Assembly (NCBI GenBank): GCA_039111535.1
Contig: JBCCIM010000030.1
Coordinates: forward strand, 1-42,492
Origin: Bacteroidota bacterium
GTDB taxonomy: Bacteria > Bacteroidota > Rhodothermia > Rhodothermales > JAHQVL01
Direction: 5' to 3'
DNA length: 42,492 nt
Shown here: one piece after another, positions 29,492-38,050 of the stretch
Layout: each line of letters opens with the position of its first letter
Numbering within the stretch: the stretch's first letter is position 1
Notes under the pieces: generated by a model
Told to the model about the DNA's origin: nothing
Database searches by the model: none
What the model saw: only the letters and a program-made list of their open reading frames with translations
Program-made: the position numbers and the translations under genes

Positions 29492-29524
29492 TTTGGCAGA
29501 GCCGTCCCTTTGGCCTAGTTTTTG
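29492..29524 (+). promoter_or_regulatory. Candidate lon promoter, Bacteroidota type
   Basis: TTTG (29492-29495) is followed after 20 bases by TAGTTTTTG (29516-29524), close to the Bacteroidota RpoD elements TTTG and TAnnTTTG with one extra T. Transcription would begin near 29530, leaving a leader of about 110 bases before the lon ATG. Confidence 0.45.
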
Positions 29525-29639
29525 AACCCGCCCAAAATGCTCATATTGGAGTATTTTTCCGGCATTATGGCAGACTGAATGTCGGATGTTGTAAACTTTT
29601 GTGATTCAGATTGGCTTAAGATATAAGTTAACGCATTAT

Positions 29640-32162
29640 ATGATTGATCCTGACCTGTACATGTTGATAGAGGATGACCCGGAACAGTCCATTCCGCTCC
29701 CCACAGCTGAAGAAGAAGAGGAAATGAGTACGTCCTCAATTCCAGATTCGCTTCCGATTCTGGCATTGAGAAATACAGTTCTGTTCCCAGGTGTTGTACT
29801 GCCAATTACAGTTGGCCGTGACGCCTCTCTTAAACTGGTCAAAGATGCGTTTGGTGATGATTCGCTGATTGGGGTTATTGCGCAAAAAAGTAGCGATGTA
29901 GAAGACCCTACCCCGGAAGACTTATATGAATTTGGCACCGCTGCGTCTATCCTCAAACTGATCAAAATGCCGGACGGCTCAAAGTCGATCGTTATTCAGG
30001 GAAAGCGCCGTTTCCGGACACACGCTTACACGCAGACAGACCCCTACTTCAAAGCGAATGTAGAGCCGATAACCGAAGAAAAGTCGCCCGATCAGATTGA
30101 ACTCGATGCGCTGATTCGTTCCATCAAGGAATTGGCTATCCAAATTGTAAACCTGTCACCCAATCTCCCGAGCGAAGCTGCCTACGCCATCCAAAACATT
30201 GATTCCCCAACGTTCCTCATCCACTTTATCGCCTCCAATTTGCAGGTTGAAGTGGACGACAAACAGGTCTTGCTGGAAACCATCCCTATCGCAGATCGGG
30301 CTGAACTGGTCCTCCAGCATTTAAACCGGGAATTGCAGGTATTGCAGCTCTCCGAAGAAATTCGGTCAAAAGTTAAAACTGACGTAGACAAACAACAACG
30401 CGAATACCTGTTGCGTCAGCAAATGAAAACGATCCAGGAAGAACTTGGCGAAGCGGAAGGCGGCGAAGCTGAGATCGGAGAATTGCGCAAACGCGCGAAG
30501 AAAAAGAAATTACCCGAGCAGGTGCGCGAAGCCCTCAACAAAGAACTGGATAAACTCTCGCGCACCAATCCTGCTTCACCAGATTACGCGGTAACCCGTA
30601 ATTATGTAGACTGGATTCTCGACCTGCCCTGGAATTCTTATTCCAAAGACGATCTCGACATCAACCGGGCAGATGTTATTCTCAACGAAGACCACTACGG
30701 TCTCGACCGCGTTAAGAAAAGAATCCTGGAATACCTCGCTGTATTGAAGCTCAAAGGCGACATGAAAGCGCCTATCCTCTGTTTCCACGGGCCTCCAGGT
30801 GTTGGAAAAACGAGCCTGGGCAAAAGCATTGCTCGTGCGCTTGGCCGTGAGTTTGTTCGCATGAGCCTGGGCGGCGTACGCGACGAAGCTGAAATCAGGG
30901 GACACCGACGTACCTACGTAGGCGCCCTTCCCGGTCGCATCATCAAAGCCTTGAAACGCGCCGGCACCTCAAATCCTGTTATCATGCTGGATGAGGTAGA
31001 CAAACTTGGTTCTGACTTCCGTGGTGATCCGAGCAGTGCCCTGCTCGAAGTACTCGACCCGGAGCAGAACAACGCATTTAACGACCATTACCTGGAGCTC
31101 GACTACGACCTCTCGAAAACATTGTTCATCGCGACGGCCAACTACCTGGATATGATCCCCTCTCCGCTCCGCGACCGTATGGAGCTGATTGAAATCACGG
31201 GATACACCCAGGAAGAAAAGCTTGCCATCGCGCGGCACTACCTCGTTCCGCGCCAGGTAGAAAACAATGGCCTGAAGCCAGAGCAGTTTTCGATCAAAGA
31301 CGACGCGTTGAACCTGATTACTGACGGCTATACGCGAGAATCCGGCGTTCGTCAGCTAGAACGCATGATTGGCGCGGTTGCGCGAGGCGTGGCTAAAAAA
31401 GTGGCTACAGAAGAAATTGAGTCGGCCACGATCGGGACTTCCGACATCAAAGAGTACCTGAACGCCCGGAAGTTCTTCTCGGACACCGCGCAGCGTACCG
31501 AAGTGCCTGGTGTAGCAACAGGCCTTGCCTGGACACCTGTTGGTGGTGATATCCTGTTTATTGAAGCCTCCATTCTCAGGGGGACCGGCCGGCTCATTCT
31601 TACAGGACAGCTTGGCGATGTCATGAAAGAATCTGCCCAGGCAGCGTTTTCTTACGTCAAAGCACACTATCAAGCACTCAATATTCCATACGATGCTTTC
31701 CGCTACTGGGATGTCCACGTGCACATTCCCGCTGGGTCCGTCCCTAAAGACGGCCCTTCAGCAGGCGTTACCCTGCTGTCAGCACTTGTATCGATATACA
31801 CACAGCGGCGTGTTAAACACACCATTGCGATGACTGGCGAGATTACGCTGCGTGGCCTGGTGTTGCCGGTTGGCGGTATCAAAGAGAAGGTGCTTGCTGC
31901 CAAGCGCGCGGGCATCAAAAAGGTATTGTTGCCTGAAAAGAACAAAAAGGACATCGAAGAAATCGATAAGTCTGTTCTGAAAGGCCTGAAAATTAATTAC
32001 GTCAAGCGCATGAATGAAGTGCTGGATGAAGTGCTCTTGTTAGAAGCAGACACAGATCCGGTTGCACTCTTCAAAATTCCTGAAAATGAAAAGCCGGCGC
32101 GCGATGCAGTTAACGGAAATGGCAGTAGCATGCTGAGCGAAGAGAAGGTGGTAACGAATTAA
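29640..32162 (+). CDS. lon: ATP-dependent protease Lon (LonA type)
   Basis: 840 residues from the ATG of MIDPDLYML; an in-frame GTG 13 codons upstream is less likely. N-terminal substrate-binding domain from about residue 35 (LPILALRNTVLFPGVVLPI), a coiled segment, then an AAA+ module with Walker A GPPGVGKT (384-391) and Walker B VIMLDEVDK. The C-terminal serine protease has Ser707 in PKDGPSAG and Lys750 in GGIKEK, the Ser-Lys dyad. Lon degrades misfolded and regulatory proteins in the cytosol. Length is slightly above E. coli Lon (784). Preceded by a candidate Bacteroidota promoter and followed by a terminator, so it is probably monocistronic. Confidence 0.97.
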   Translation: MIDPDLYMLIEDDPEQSIPLPTAEEEEEMSTSSIPDSLPILALRNTVLFPGVVLPITVGRDASLKLVKDAFGDDSLIGVIAQKSSDVEDPTPEDLYEFGTAASILKLIKMPDGSKSIVIQGKRRFRTHAYTQTDPYFKANVEPITEEKSPDQIELDALIRSIKELAIQIVNLSPNLPSEAAYAIQNIDSPTFLIHFIASNLQVEVDDKQVLLETIPIADRAELVLQHLNRELQVLQLSEEIRSKVKTDVDKQQREYLLRQQMKTIQEELGEAEGGEAEIGELRKRAKKKKLPEQVREALNKELDKLSRTNPASPDYAVTRNYVDWILDLPWNSYSKDDLDINRADVILNEDHYGLDRVKKRILEYLAVLKLKGDMKAPILCFHGPPGVGKTSLGKSIARALGREFVRMSLGGVRDEAEIRGHRRTYVGALPGRIIKALKRAGTSNPVIMLDEVDKLGSDFRGDPSSALLEVLDPEQNNAFNDHYLELDYDLSKTLFIATANYLDMIPSPLRDRMELIEITGYTQEEKLAIARHYLVPRQVENNGLKPEQFSIKDDALNLITDGYTRESGVRQLERMIGAVARGVAKKVATEEIESATIGTSDIKEYLNARKFFSDTAQRTEVPGVATGLAWTPVGGDILFIEASILRGTGRLILTGQLGDVMKESAQAAFSYVKAHYQALNIPYDAFRYWDVHVHIPAGSVPKDGPSAGVTLLSALVSIYTQRRVKHTIAMTGEITLRGLVLPVGGIKEKVLAAKRAGIKKVLLPEKNKKDIEEIDKSVLKGLKINYVKRMNEVLDEVLLLEADTDPVALFKIPENEKPARDAVNGNGSSMLSEEKVVTN

Positions 32163-32223
32163 TTGCTCGCTACTTTCTGTCAGTAATGCTTTTACCTTTG
32201 CCGGCGCTGACTTACCTTTTTAT

Positions 32224-32259
32224 CACAAAGCCTTGCATTAGCGAGGCTTTTGTGTTTTT
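32224..32259 (+). terminator. Intrinsic terminator after lon
   Basis: CACAAAGCCTTGC and GCGAGGCTTTTGTG pair around ATTA with one G-U pair and one bulged T, followed by TTTTT. It lies 62 bases past the lon stop. Confidence 0.82.
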
Positions 32260-32302
32260 CAGCGTATTTGTATTCCACCTAAAAAGTACCTAAACCCGCC
32301 CT

Positions 32303-32824
32303 ATGAAAGCTATTGCCTGTCTGACGTTGCTTGCCCTGCTCTTGCTACACGCACCAACAGCAGCTGCACAATCGCAGAAAACAGCACACACCCTTAATCT
32401 CGACAAAGACTCAACGTCACCAGCAGCATCTATCAATCAAATTGCATGGATCGCCGGGCACTGGAACGGGGAAGCTTTCGGAGGCCAGATCGAAGAAATC
32501 TGGAGCGCACCCGCCGGCGGCGCAATGATGGGGATGTTCAGACTGATCCAGGGGGATGAAGTAGGATTTTACGAATTGATGACGCTGTTGGAAGAAGCTG
32601 GGAGCCTCGCGTTCCGGTTGAAGCATTTCAACAAAGACTTGACGGGCTGGGAAGAGAAAGATGAAACCGTTACAATGCCGCTGGTTGCGCTGGATGAAAA
32701 CATTGCCTTCTTCGACGGCATTACCTTTCAGCGTGTTGACGATAAAACGCTACAAGTATACCTTGCATCTGAAAACAAAACAGGCGGATTTGACGAACTA
32801 ACCTTTACCTACAAACACAAATAG
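32303..32824 (+). CDS. Secreted DUF6265-family protein
   Basis: 173 residues. A clear signal peptide (1 to about 23, ending PTAAAQ). The mature protein has the family hallmark IAWIAGHWNGE (47-57), then EEIWSAPAGGAMMGMFR, GFYELMTLLEE and LRLKHFN-like FRLKHFNKDLTGWEEKDE, typical of DUF6265 and related calycin-like beta-barrels. Function unknown. It stands alone after the lon terminator and converges on the small-protein pair on the minus strand with 25 bases between. Confidence 0.85.
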   Translation: MKAIACLTLLALLLLHAPTAAAQSQKTAHTLNLDKDSTSPAASINQIAWIAGHWNGEAFGGQIEEIWSAPAGGAMMGMFRLIQGDEVGFYELMTLLEEAGSLAFRLKHFNKDLTGWEEKDETVTMPLVALDENIAFFDGITFQRVDDKTLQVYLASENKTGGFDELTFTYKHK

Positions 32825-32849
32825 CCCAGCGCGAGCAGAAAAAGGTAAT

Positions 32850-33155
32850 TTACTTGCGCGGCGTGTTTTTCGCTTTCCGATTCTCCTCGTGTTCTTCGAG
32901 GATTTTGGCGTCCTCGATGTTGGGATCTAACCCTTGTTTAAACGCCTTCTCTGCTTCCGTAACAATGTCTACGGAAGCCTTGATTGTCGCATCAACAGCC
33001 TTGGTAGCAGCGCGGGTCAGAAACCCGCCTACAAATACAGCTTTCCCCAGGAAGTTCAGGTCCTCAAAGCGGATAATGTGGTTATCATCAGCCTTTCGAT
33101 TGCCAGATCTTTTACCCCCCGACTGTTTAGAGCCGGCGTCTTGAGGGTCAGCCAT
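32850..33155 (-). CDS. Small helical protein, paralogue of upstream neighbour
   Basis: 101 residues, no signal peptide. The N-terminus is basic and Gly/Ser/Lys-rich; the core RFEDLNFLGKAVFVGGFLT and AATKAVDATIKASVDIVTEAEKAF is a long amphipathic helix resembling phasin-like or polyhydroxybutyrate-granule proteins in texture, without being a clear match. The tail is mixed-charge (ILEEHEENRKAKNTPRK). The core aligns by eye with the protein encoded 16 bases upstream (F-[ED]-x-L-x-x-x-x-K-A-[VI]-F), so the two look like a tandem duplication. Both would be on one transcript. I cannot assign a function. Confidence 0.7.
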   Translation of the reverse strand: MADPQDAGSKQSGGKRSGNRKADDNHIIRFEDLNFLGKAVFVGGFLTRAATKAVDATIKASVDIVTEAEKAFKQGLDPNIEDAKILEEHEENRKAKNTPRK

Positions 33156-33171
33156 ATCGTTTGTCCGTTAC

Positions 33172-33492
33172 TTATTCTTCCTTCTTTGGCGTGGATTTGC
33201 GGGTGCGGGTAGAGGTAGAGCGTTTACGCGTCGTTGTACTTTTTTTGGTTGTTGTACGCTTCTTGGGGGCAGGTTTGGGCGCTTCTTCTGCCGCTTCTTC
33301 TGCCGCTTCCTCGTCCTTGTACATGTTGTTTACCTGTTCTGCAAACACATTGCCTACCGCTTCGATCCCGTGCGCAAGCATGGCGAAGGTAGATTCAACC
33401 AGGAAGATAGCTTTTTCCTCAATTTTGAGAGAATCAAACTCATCTCGCGCCTGACGGTACTGCTCTTTATTATTTTTCGCTTTTTCTGCCAT
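33172..33492 (-). CDS. Small protein with histone-H1-like basic tail
   Basis: 106 residues. Residues 1-62 form a helical, mostly acidic head (DEFDSLKIEEKAIFLVEST, GIEAVGNVFAEQVNNM). An Ala/Glu run (AAEEAAEEAPKPAP) links to a tail of about 35 residues built from Lys, Arg, Thr and Ser (KKRTTTKKSTTTRKRSTS), like histone H1-type and Hc1-like DNA-condensing tails. The tail suggests nucleic-acid or polyanion binding; the head resembles its downstream paralogue and phasin-like proteins. Phasins with such lysine-rich tails do bind DNA in some bacteria, but no polyhydroxyalkanoate gene is in the window, so this is only an inference. Confidence 0.75.
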   Translation of the reverse strand: MAEKAKNNKEQYRQARDEFDSLKIEEKAIFLVESTFAMLAHGIEAVGNVFAEQVNNMYKDEEAAEEAAEEAPKPAPKKRTTTKKSTTTRKRSTSTRTRKSTPKKEE

Positions 33493-33683
33493 ATCTTTAA
33501 AGCCCGGCGCAATGCGCGCGGTGCTATACTATGAGAAGGATTGCACAAATGAAAAAGGGCCGATGAACAAACTGGTAGACGAGACTTTTAAAGCCCATGT
33601 TTCATTTTTCCGTTATTTGCAGCGGATATGCAGCCTTTTACTTTCAAAGCGCCGCAGTATTCTCATAAAACACCCTGGCAAGC

Positions 33684-34658
33684 GTGCCTGAAAACGAAGT
33701 ATCAACACCAGCTACGCCCCCTACCGCAGACGGGATTGTAATACGATCCACCGGTAGCTGGTATGATGTCCGTACCCCCGCCGGCGTTGTACCAGCCAAA
33801 ATGCGTGGCAAATTTCGACTTCGTCAAGGCGCTACCACCAATCCGGTTGCCGTTGGCGACAATGTTTCATTGCGACTAAATGCCGACGAAACGGGTCTGA
33901 TTACGGAGATCCATCCACGGCGTAACAAGTTGAGCCGGCGGGCAGCAGGCCGGCGTGTAGGCAAAGAGCACGTCATTGTCTCTAATATAGATGCTGCCCT
34001 GGTTATGCAGTCTGTCGAACTGCCAAAACCCAATCCCGGGTTTGTAGACCGCTTCCTGGTGATGGCTACTTACCACGACCTGGAAGCCGGCATCATTTTG
34101 AACAAAACCGACCTGCAGAATGAAAACAACCGTGGGAATGTAGCTTACTTCAAAGATATCTACCAGGACCTGGGATACAGCATCTTTCTCGTAAGCGCAA
34201 AGTCAGGCGAAGGGATGGACGCGCTCCGCGAATTCCTGAACGGTAAGGTATCTGTGATTGCTGGTCCTTCTGGCGCTGGAAAATCTACGTTGCTTAATGC
34301 ACTTGAACCCGATCTCGACCTGCCAACGGGAGAAGTAAGCCTCAAAACTAAAAAGGGCCGGCACACTACAACCAACGCTGCCCTCTTCCCTATTAATGCA
34401 ACATCCTACGTTGCAGACACACCAGGCATTCGTGAATACGGTCTTTTTGGCATCACAGCCGAGGATCTCGGTCATTATTACCCTGAGTTTGAACCCTACC
34501 TGAACCAGTGCAAATTCCCCAACTGCATGCACGACCACGAACCAGCGTGTGCAGTGAAAGATGCTGTAGAGCAGGACGAAATTCACCCCACCCGTTTCCA
34601 CAACTACCTTAGCATCCTCGACTCCCTGTACCTTGGCGAGAAGGACGTTGGCCGCTAA
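33684..34658 (+). CDS. rsgA: Ribosome small-subunit-dependent GTPase A
   Basis: 324 residues. The start is GTG: an in-frame TAA lies 6 codons upstream and there is no ATG before residue 40. Order of elements: OB-fold N-terminus (about 20-80), then the circularly permuted GTPase with G4 NKTD, G1 GPSGAGKST (about 193-201), G3 DTPGI and a C-terminal zinc site in CKFPNCMHDHEPACAV (Cys-x4-Cys-x-His-x5-Cys). RsgA assists late maturation of the 30S subunit. The 3' end lies 15 bases from the convergent GyrI-like gene, with no terminator between. Confidence 0.96.
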   Translation: MPENEVSTPATPPTADGIVIRSTGSWYDVRTPAGVVPAKMRGKFRLRQGATTNPVAVGDNVSLRLNADETGLITEIHPRRNKLSRRAAGRRVGKEHVIVSNIDAALVMQSVELPKPNPGFVDRFLVMATYHDLEAGIILNKTDLQNENNRGNVAYFKDIYQDLGYSIFLVSAKSGEGMDALREFLNGKVSVIAGPSGAGKSTLLNALEPDLDLPTGEVSLKTKKGRHTTTNAALFPINATSYVADTPGIREYGLFGITAEDLGHYYPEFEPYLNQCKFPNCMHDHEPACAVKDAVEQDEIHPTRFHNYLSILDSLYLGEKDVGR

Positions 34659-34673
34659 TGGAAGGTGCAGGGA

Positions 34674-35153
34674 TTATTTAGCACGGATAGGAATCCAAAC
34701 TTCTTCGCGGGCTTGGGGGTCAATAGGGTTATACCCCTCCGGCAAAATCTCGAACTGGGGGCGATCGTCCATTGCATACGCAGAATTGGGCAACCAGTCC
34801 TGAAAAATATACCCAAAGACGCGGGGAGCGCCACTGGCCGGCCCAACGTAATCGAATACTGCGTAAAGTCCAGTCTCAAGCGTAAATGTTTGCATGCCTT
34901 CAGGCACCTCACCTCCCTCGTCTACCTCTACTACAGCCCACTTTCTAAACACAGTAGTCGGAGTAAATGCTGCATCTCCATTTTTGTCATACACTTGCAT
35001 GGAAATGTAGTCGTCCGTGATGCGCCCCTGTACTTCGTGCCGCCTTGGCATAAAGGATTGCCAGAGTGCCTGCGTCTTGTTTTCCATTAACGACATCTCC
35101 AACGAAATCCCAACCAGGTGTCTTGTTGGTGTGTTTTCTATTCTTACGTCCAT
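34674..35153 (-). CDS. GyrI-like / AraC effector-binding domain protein
   Basis: 159 residues, a stand-alone domain with no DNA-binding part. The pattern PTRHLVGISLEMSL at the start, IFQDWLPNSAYAMDDRPQFEIL in the second half and a final VWIPIR are classic for the GyrI-like fold, which binds small amphipathic ligands. ETGLYAVFDYVGP matches the conserved G-x-Y-A-x-F-x-x-x-G segment. Possible roles are ligand sensing or detoxification; none is supported by neighbours. The upstream channel gene has a terminator 2-38 bases after its stop, so this gene probably has its own promoter. Confidence 0.88.
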   Translation of the reverse strand: MDVRIENTPTRHLVGISLEMSLMENKTQALWQSFMPRRHEVQGRITDDYISMQVYDKNGDAAFTPTTVFRKWAVVEVDEGGEVPEGMQTFTLETGLYAVFDYVGPASGAPRVFGYIFQDWLPNSAYAMDDRPQFEILPEGYNPIDPQAREEVWIPIRAK

Positions 35154-35237
35154 GGGTTGCGCAGTTTGGTACCAGGGAAAAACAAGCTGTATAGCACTAC
35201 AGGCTACCTGGTGCAGGCTCCGTCTTGCCCAAGACTG

Positions 35238-35274
35238 AAATAAATATTAAGCGTTTAGCACAACGCTAAACCGC
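35238..35274 (-). terminator. Intrinsic terminator after channel gene
   Basis: GTTTAGC pairs with GCTAAAC (7 bp) around ACAAC, with additional GC pairs at the base. Read on the minus strand it is followed by GCTTAATATTTATTT, a T-rich tract. A second small hairpin (GTCTT/AAGAC, 35222-35235) follows it. Confidence 0.6.
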
Positions 35275-35275
35275 A

Positions 35276-36124
35276 TCATTCTTCCTGCGGAGGTGGCCGG
35301 CTTGAGTTTGTCAGATGATCCATCTGCGCCTGTTGGAGCGCGATCACCTCTTTTCGAAAATCGGCCAACTCCCCTCTGAGATCTTTTACCAGTTCTTCCA
35401 GTGCGTCGTTGTTATCAGCCGTCATTTCATCAACAAAAACGGCATTTGCAAGCGAGAAACCGAGAATACCGCCAATCACAACGGAAAAGGCAAAATAGCC
35501 GCGTAAAAGCAGCAGGTCCCAATCAGCCAACCCCTCCTCTTCAAGTTGGTCAGGAATTTCAAACCAGCCTTCGATAGTGAAGACCTTGAACATAGAATAA
35601 TAGGCCACATAGGGATCGCCAAAGTATTTCTCCGAATAATCCTTGAACAGCATGTTTGCACCCATTGCAAAAATGATGTTGAGCAGAATCAAAACAAGAA
35701 ACACACCCACAGATGCTTTTAAAGAGCGTAAAACGCCTTTCCAAATCTGTTCTGCATGCGGGATAAAACGCAGCATGCGGAAAAAGCGCAGAAAGCGCCC
35801 CATCCTAAGGAGCAGCACAATCTCAGCCCCTTCAAATTCTCCTTCAACAAAGGGATCCAGCAGCAGTGGTAATCCGAGCAGGACAATGGTAAAATCAAAC
35901 CTGTTCCATGCGCTCTTCCAGTAGCCACGAAACCCCAGCAGCCTGGTTTTGACAAATACCTCGAACACATAGTACAGCATGCAATACACATCAAACTGAT
36001 GTAGCAAGCGTCCATATTCCGCGTGAATGCCGGGAAAACCGTCCAGCACAAGCGCGGTAGTGTTCAGAAGAATAATGGTTATGACGAGGTACTCATTAAC
36101 CAGGAACTGCAGTGTTTTTTTCAT
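35276..36124 (-). CDS. Single-domain voltage-gated cation channel, T-x-E-G-W filter
   Basis: 282 residues from the ATG directly after a TTG codon. Six membrane helices as in bacterial NaChBac-type channels: S1 about 8-30, S2 43-60, S3 72-90 with NRFDF, S4 with five Arg at every third position (R107, 110, 113, 116, 119), S5 138-158 and S6 206-232 ending ANAVFVDEM. The pore loop carries TIEGW (183-187) where BacNav channels usually have TLESW; T-x-E-G-W occurs in eukaryotic Cav pore loops. A C-terminal coiled coil (238-268) fits tetramer assembly. Ion selectivity is therefore uncertain. The amidase gene lies 65 bases upstream on the same strand. Confidence 0.9.
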   Translation of the reverse strand: MKKTLQFLVNEYLVITIILLNTTALVLDGFPGIHAEYGRLLHQFDVYCMLYYVFEVFVKTRLLGFRGYWKSAWNRFDFTIVLLGLPLLLDPFVEGEFEGAEIVLLLRMGRFLRFFRMLRFIPHAEQIWKGVLRSLKASVGVFLVLILLNIIFAMGANMLFKDYSEKYFGDPYVAYYSMFKVFTIEGWFEIPDQLEEEGLADWDLLLLRGYFAFSVVIGGILGFSLANAVFVDEMTADNNDALEELVKDLRGELADFRKEVIALQQAQMDHLTNSSRPPPQEE

Positions 36125-36189
36125 CAATCACACAAAACTCAGTGTTTCAACAAGGGATGGTGGCAGATACGTTAAATGTGCCGGCGGGT

Positions 36190-37896
36190 TTAACGGATTG
36201 GCGGTTTTCGCAGGTGAAAATCTGTTTTTTGTTGATACGCATGGGCTACCGCCAGCGTCATGTCGTCTTTGAACAAGCCGCCTGTAAAGGTAATGCTGCC
36301 GGGCACACGCCGCAGGGAAGCCGGCTTGTCTGGCAGGATGTCAAAACGATTTGGGACCACCACCGCAGGGTGACCGGTCAAGTTTGTGATTTGTAATGCC
36401 CCACCCCGAAAAGACGGTGCAACAAATACATCCACTTCTTCCATGACCGCTTCCATTTCCTGCATAAGCAGGGTGCGGTACCTGTTTGCCTGAATGTACT
36501 CTACCGCCGGTGTAAACCGCGCAGCACGAAAGGCATTGGGCCATGCACGACGCTCTTGCCGCACCATTGTGTCAACAGCGCCATTGCGCGTGATTTCGTC
36601 GAATGCTGCTGCGGCTTCAACGCCAAGCGTCAAGAGCAAAGGCTGTACATCTCTGGCCGGTAACTTGATAGGCACTAGCTCAATGCCGAGATCGCGCAGT
36701 ACCTTCAGTGTGGCAGAATCGGCTTTTTGTCCATTATAGGTTCCTTCAAAGGCTTCTGCGACATATCCTACGCGCATACTGGCCAGTTCAGGAGCCGGCC
36801 ATGCAAAAGGTGCATCTATCGAACTGCAGTCTGCGGCATCAACGCCGTGGATAGCGTCGAAAACCAGTGCGCAATCTTCTGCAGAGCGACACATCGGTCC
36901 AAGCTTGTCCATAGACCAGGAAAGTGCCATCGCCCCGTCGCGGCTTACACGGCCGTATGTCGGGCGCAATCCACTTACTCCGTTTCGGGTAGACGGCGAC
37001 ACGATAGAGCCGAGCGTTTCCGAGCCAATGGCAAACCCTACAAGACCGGCCGCAACGGCTGATCCGGGCCCGGCAGAGGATCCGCTTGATCCTTGCTCGA
37101 TATTCCATGGATTTTTGGTAACGCCATCATACCAGACATCTCCCCAGGCAAGCGCGCCGAGGGTAAGCTTGGCAACGAGAATGGCGCCGGCTTCATCCAG
37201 CTGCTTTACAACAGCGGCATCTGCATCAATCACCTGGTCTTTAAACGGCATGGCGCCCCAGGTGGTTGGATAGTCTTTTACCGCGAGCAGGTCTTTCGCC
37301 CCCCATGGAATGCCGTGTAGCGGACCACGCCACACGCCTGCAGCAAGTTCTTCATCTCTGGCAGCTGCCTGGGCTAGTGCACGGTCTTCCGTTAGCGTCA
37401 CTACGGCTTCCAGTAGCGGGTTGTATTTTTTCAGCCGCTTGAGGTACAGCCGGGTTAGCGCAGTGGCTGTAATTACACGCGATTTTATCAATCCCGACAA
37501 CTGCGCAACCGGCAGGTATGCTAAATCTTCTTCGCTTGCAGGCAGCTGTACATCAGCCGGCTCCCATGTCGTGCGTGTTATTGCGCCAGCATCAGGCAAA
37601 TGGCTGGCCACGCGCAGGTTTAGCTGAACGGCAGGCATCACGCTATTCGGCAATCGCTCCTCGCGCATTGTATTGATTTGGGCGAGGCTTTCGTTCAAAT
37701 CTTCCAACATGAGCGTACGCTGCTCGGTGGTAAAGCTGAGGCCGGCAATCTGTTCAGCTTCAGCAATCATTTCTACGGTGATCGCAGCTTGCGCTTCCTG
37801 CTGCTTATGCAGGGCAAACAAGGCGCCAGGAAAAAGCGTGGATGACAATCCGGAAGCTGTAAAGAACTGCAGGAAACCGCGTCTATTGAAAGACAT
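36190..37896 (-). CDS. Tat-exported amidase (amidase signature family)
   Basis: 568 residues from the second ATG; eight more codons are possible. NRRGFLQFF (residues 4-12) followed by a hydrophobic stretch is a twin-arginine signal. Catalytic triad of the amidase-signature fold: Lys201 in WGAKDL, cis-Ser273 in SGSSAGPGSAVAAG and nucleophile Ser297 in GSETLGS, spaced as in FAAH and GatA. HGIPWGAKD and NPWNIEQGSSGS match a GatA-like clade. It hydrolyses an amide of unknown type in the periplasm; it is not the tRNA amidotransferase, because of the signal peptide and the long N-terminal helical extension (about 40-120). The channel gene follows after 65 bases. Confidence 0.92.
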   Translation of the reverse strand: MSFNRRGFLQFFTASGLSSTLFPGALFALHKQQEAQAAITVEMIAEAEQIAGLSFTTEQRTLMLEDLNESLAQINTMREERLPNSVMPAVQLNLRVASHLPDAGAITRTTWEPADVQLPASEEDLAYLPVAQLSGLIKSRVITATALTRLYLKRLKKYNPLLEAVVTLTEDRALAQAAARDEELAAGVWRGPLHGIPWGAKDLLAVKDYPTTWGAMPFKDQVIDADAAVVKQLDEAGAILVAKLTLGALAWGDVWYDGVTKNPWNIEQGSSGSSAGPGSAVAAGLVGFAIGSETLGSIVSPSTRNGVSGLRPTYGRVSRDGAMALSWSMDKLGPMCRSAEDCALVFDAIHGVDAADCSSIDAPFAWPAPELASMRVGYVAEAFEGTYNGQKADSATLKVLRDLGIELVPIKLPARDVQPLLLTLGVEAAAAFDEITRNGAVDTMVRQERRAWPNAFRAARFTPAVEYIQANRYRTLLMQEMEAVMEEVDVFVAPSFRGGALQITNLTGHPAVVVPNRFDILPDKPASLRRVPGSITFTGGLFKDDMTLAVAHAYQQKTDFHLRKPPIR

Positions 37897-37984
37897 ATAG
37901 CCAAACGAATAAATGAGCATTTACTGGCTTGAGTATAGCAAAATCGACATAAAATTACCGATTTCATCCGGTATAAATACAACG

Positions 37985-38030
37985 CTACGCATAAAAAAAG
38001 CCCCGCCAATCCTGAGATTGTCGGGGCTTT
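37985..38030 (-). terminator. Intrinsic terminator after transketolase gene
   Basis: AAAGCCCCGCCAATC and GATTGTCGGGGCTTT form a 15-bp stem with one mismatch and a CTGA loop. On the minus strand a run of seven T follows. It lies 21 bases past the tkt stop, separating it from the amidase gene. Confidence 0.9.
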
Positions 38031-38050
38031 GAAAAAGCTTTAGGCTAGCG

